Positions 7,308 to 8,404 of a stretch of 8,404 nucleotides of DNA are shown piece by piece. Position 1 is the stretch's first letter; each line of letters begins with the position of its first letter. The notes beneath the pieces were generated by a model. The model did not search any database, was not told the origin of the DNA, and saw only the letters and a list, made by a program, of their open reading frames with translations. The DNA lies in assembly GCA_964418385.1 (NCBI GenBank), contig CAYQLH010000039.1, positions 1 through 8,404 on the forward strand, in the 5' to 3' direction. The stretch comes from RGIG2560 sp964418385. Lineage in GTDB: Bacteria; Patescibacteriota; Microgenomatia; UBA1400; PJMF01. Both the position numbers and the translations under genes were made by a program.

Positions 7308-7598
7308 ATGTGGCGATATCCTAACGGGAAAGAGCCTGATAAGGGTTATTGTAAGCTCTACGATGAGCTTTACGAAAAAGCCCTTAAGGCACCCAACCGG
7401 GTTGCCGTCTTTGCCGACGATAAAGGATATCCGGATTCTGCAGCAGAAGGCTTTGCCTATCAGCTATCCGGTCCCTCTATCGTACTTTGCATGGAATGCA
7501 AAGTGGATGAAAATGGCACCGGTCACATCTACGGGTACGTCAGCGATATCTCAAATTATTGCGACGAGTACCTGCCTGAAGTGATAGGGCGTCCCTAA
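7308..7598 (+). CDS. Small acidic Cys-containing protein of unknown function (96 aa)
   Basis: I do not recognise this protein. The start at ATG 7308 is set by AGGAGGTGA just upstream; an in-frame TTG at 7236 would place the start inside the leader and is rejected. The 96 residues contain no signal peptide or membrane segment, so a soluble cytoplasmic protein is expected. It is acidic (16 Asp/Glu against 10 Lys/Arg) and rich in Tyr. Its four cysteines are C15, a CMEC pair (C61, C64) and C85, which could bind a metal or form disulfides (inference). A helical N-terminal half (about 15-30) and a beta-rich second half (about 50-80) look plausible. It is the only gene here with both a consensus promoter and a consensus ribosome binding site, which predicts high expression. 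It stands alone on the plus strand between cardiolipin synthase and tspO, with its own terminator. This layout suggests a separately acquired or mobile cassette. Confidence 0.8.
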   Translation: MWRYPNGKEPDKGYCKLYDELYEKALKAPNRVAVFADDKGYPDSAAEGFAYQLSGPSIVLCMECKVDENGTGHIYGYVSDISNYCDEYLPEVIGRP

Positions 7599-7721
7599 GC
7601 GGGCTCATCCCGACTCACGTGGTTAAACAAGGGAAGATTCCCCGAGGCTCCACGCATCAAAAGTCCTGCATATTTGCCGGGTTGATCGCTACCACGGACA
7701 AAAACAAGCGAAATCTAAACT
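7599..7721 (+). other. Foldable 3' untranslated region of the small-protein gene
   Basis: The 123 nt between the stop and the terminator contain no supported gene. They can form CGGG/CCCG (7600-7603 with 7609-7612, 5-nt loop). An outer helix CGTGG/CCACG (7618-7622 with 7650-7654) can enclose GGGA/TCCC (7631-7634 with 7639-7642). A GTG-started 60-codon frame crosses the region and the terminator but has no ribosome binding site and is not called. Confidence 0.4.
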
Positions 7722-7757
7722 GCCCCTGCAGCGTGGAAACTGACAGGGGCTTATTTT
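7722..7757 (+). terminator. Intrinsic terminator, probably bidirectional
   Basis: GCCCCTG (7722-7728) pairs with CAGGGGC (7744-7750). The stem can be extended by CAG/CTG with one bulged A, and TTATTTT follows. On the minus strand the same stem follows the tspO stop codons and is followed by a moderately T-rich run, so it may end both convergent transcripts. Confidence 0.85.
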
Positions 7758-7771
7758 GCGCCTCAAAACTA

Positions 7772-8263
7772 CTAATTGAGCACGAACACACCCACCGTTA
7801 AATACGTCGCAAAAATGAGCCACGCCACATAGGGCAAACTCCAAAGCGCCGCTTTTTTGCTTATCTTGCACAGGAAGAGTGTTAAGCAAACATTCAGTAT
7901 GACTAGCAAGAGCACAATTCCCACCGCCAACGGGAAATTGTGAAAACGGAAGAAAACCGGACTCCAACAGAAATTGAGTATCAGCTGGATCCAGTACAAG
8001 CTCACCGCCAGTCGTCTTTCTTTCTGGTGCTTTTGCGTTTGCAAGCTCATCAGCCAACCTGCCAAACAGCCCATCACGGCGTACAATACCACCCACACCA
8101 CACCAAATAACCAACCTGGAGGCGCCAATGGTGGCAATTTTAGGCTCGCATAATAGCCTTTGACGTCTCCGCACAGGAGATTGGAGGCGAAACCAATCGC
8201 TTCCGCCAAGAGCGCACTGCCGAGCATCCACTTCCAGTTAAATCGCGTTGCTTGATCTTGCAT
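7772..8263 (-). CDS. tspO: TspO/MBR family (tryptophan-rich sensory) membrane protein
   Basis: A homologue of the bacterial TspO and mitochondrial translocator protein, a five-helix membrane protein that binds porphyrins and is linked to stress responses; its exact activity is unsettled. The 163 residues (numbered from ATG 8263) fit the family length. Visible hallmarks are YYASLKLPPLAPPGWLFG with the following VVWVVLY (about 37-61), LNFCWSPVFF (96-105) and LPYVAWLIFATYL near the end. Five hydrophobic segments can be placed. The usual C-terminal FATxLNxxxW pattern reads FATYLTVGVF, so the conserved Asn and Trp are Thr and Phe, which may alter ligand binding. Two adjacent ATGs occur (8266 and 8263); the second lies 7 nt from AGGAGG and is preferred over the first at 4 nt. 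Tandem TAG stops end the gene. It is convergent with the small-protein cassette. Confidence 0.93.
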   Translation of the reverse strand: MQDQATRFNWKWMLGSALLAEAIGFASNLLCGDVKGYYASLKLPPLAPPGWLFGVVWVVLYAVMGCLAGWLMSLQTQKHQKERRLAVSLYWIQLILNFCWSPVFFRFHNFPLAVGIVLLLVILNVCLTLFLCKISKKAALWSLPYVAWLIFATYLTVGVFVLN

Positions 8264-8270
8264 CATAACT

Positions 8271-8276
8271 CCTCCT
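8271..8276 (-). promoter_or_regulatory. Strong Shine-Dalgarno of tspO
   Basis: AGGAGG on the minus strand (8276-8271) begins only about 2 nt after the predicted transcription start at 8278. Its spacing favours the ATG at 8263 over the one at 8266. Confidence 0.8.
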
Positions 8277-8284
8277 TTAAGGTT

Positions 8285-8312
8285 ATTATATCAGATTTTG
8301 CTTGCCTTTCAA
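8285..8312 (-). promoter_or_regulatory. Promoter of tspO
   Basis: On the minus strand there is a TTGAAA -35 (8312-8307), a 16-nt spacer and TATAAT (8290-8285) with a TGA extension. The predicted start is about 8278, giving a 5' untranslated region of only about 12-15 nt that is mostly ribosome binding site. Confidence 0.8.
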
Positions 8313-8323
8313 CGACAATTGGC

Positions 8324-8361
8324 AAAAAATGGGGACTTTTGGGCAAAAGCCCAAAAGTCCC
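8324..8361 (-). terminator. Strong intrinsic terminator of the gene entering from the right
   Basis: A perfect 13-bp stem (8332-8344 with 8349-8361, 4-nt loop) is followed on the minus strand by CA and six T (8329-8324). It begins 6 nt after the stop codon of the partial gene and separates that gene from the tspO promoter. The plus-strand side lacks a comparable T run. Confidence 0.9.
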
Positions 8362-8367
8362 AGATGC

Positions 8368-8404
8368 TTAATTTTCGGTAAGAGTTAGTGCCTGCCCCTC
8401 CTGT
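8368..8404 (-). CDS. C-terminal end of an unidentified gene (partial)
   Basis: A minus-strand frame enters from the right edge and ends at TAA 8370-8368 after 11 visible codons (QEGQALTLTEN). The strong terminator just beyond supports a real gene end here. The other two frames either stop early or run through the hairpin. Too little is visible to name a product. Confidence 0.5.
   Translation of the reverse strand, partial: QEGQALTLTEN

Noticed and set aside
7622..7628. GTTAAAC resembling the integron attC core GTTRRRY
   Set aside because: No partner RYYYAAC core or paired L boxes were found at a suitable distance on either strand; a 7-nt match alone is expected by chance.
7619..7801. A 60-codon plus-strand frame after the small-protein gene
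   Set aside because: GTG start without a ribosome binding site; it runs through the intrinsic terminator and into the end of tspO.
7689..8231. A 180-codon open frame on the minus strand overlapping tspO
   Set aside because: It is longer than tspO but lies in another frame, crosses the terminator, has no ribosome binding site and resembles no family, while tspO has clear family motifs, a promoter and AGGAGG.
1..8404. CRISPR arrays, insertion sequences or direct repeats
   Set aside because: No regularly spaced repeats, transposase gene or terminal inverted repeats were seen by eye.

Overview
The window reads as a piece of a small-genome bacterium, most likely a member of the Candidate Phyla Radiation (Patescibacteria); this is an inference. 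The grounds are a eukaryote/archaea-like (type 2) isoleucyl-tRNA synthetase, a tRNA gene without an encoded CCA end, very short intergenic gaps, few Shine-Dalgarno sequences, and a membrane-anchored hypothetical protein of a kind I associate with that group. The standard genetic code fits: every complete gene ends in TAA or TAG.

Layout, left to right. (1) 1-390, minus: the N-terminal 130 residues of an LTA synthase-like polytopic membrane protein, cut by the window edge, with its own promoter. (2) 441-5310, minus: a tight operon transcribed ileS -> D-alanyl-D-alanine carboxypeptidase -> 375-residue membrane-anchored protein of unknown function. The gaps are 5 nt and a 25-nt overlap. (3) 5397-5469, plus: tRNA-Thr(GGT), divergent from ileS. 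(4) 5541-7103, minus: a cardiolipin synthase-type phospholipase D protein. (5) 7192-7757, plus: a self-contained one-gene unit with a perfect-consensus promoter, an 81-nt leader that can fold, a perfect Shine-Dalgarno, a 96-residue protein I do not recognise, a foldable 3' region and an intrinsic terminator. (6) 7772-8263, minus: a TspO/MBR family membrane protein. (7) 8324-8404, minus: a strong terminator and the last 11 codons of a gene that enters from the right edge.

The named genes lean towards the cell envelope: peptidoglycan trimming, glycerophosphate polymer synthesis, cardiolipin synthesis and a membrane sensor/transporter. IleRS and tRNA-Thr are translation genes. All six promoters found have the form TG(A/G)TATAAT, an extended -10. 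In two of them (ileS and the LTA synthase-like gene) the -10 lies 7 nt before the ATG, which predicts leaderless mRNAs. Only tspO and the plus-strand cassette have strong ribosome binding sites.

The part least explained by known families is the plus-strand cassette at 7192-7757, followed by the 375-residue operon partner of ileS.
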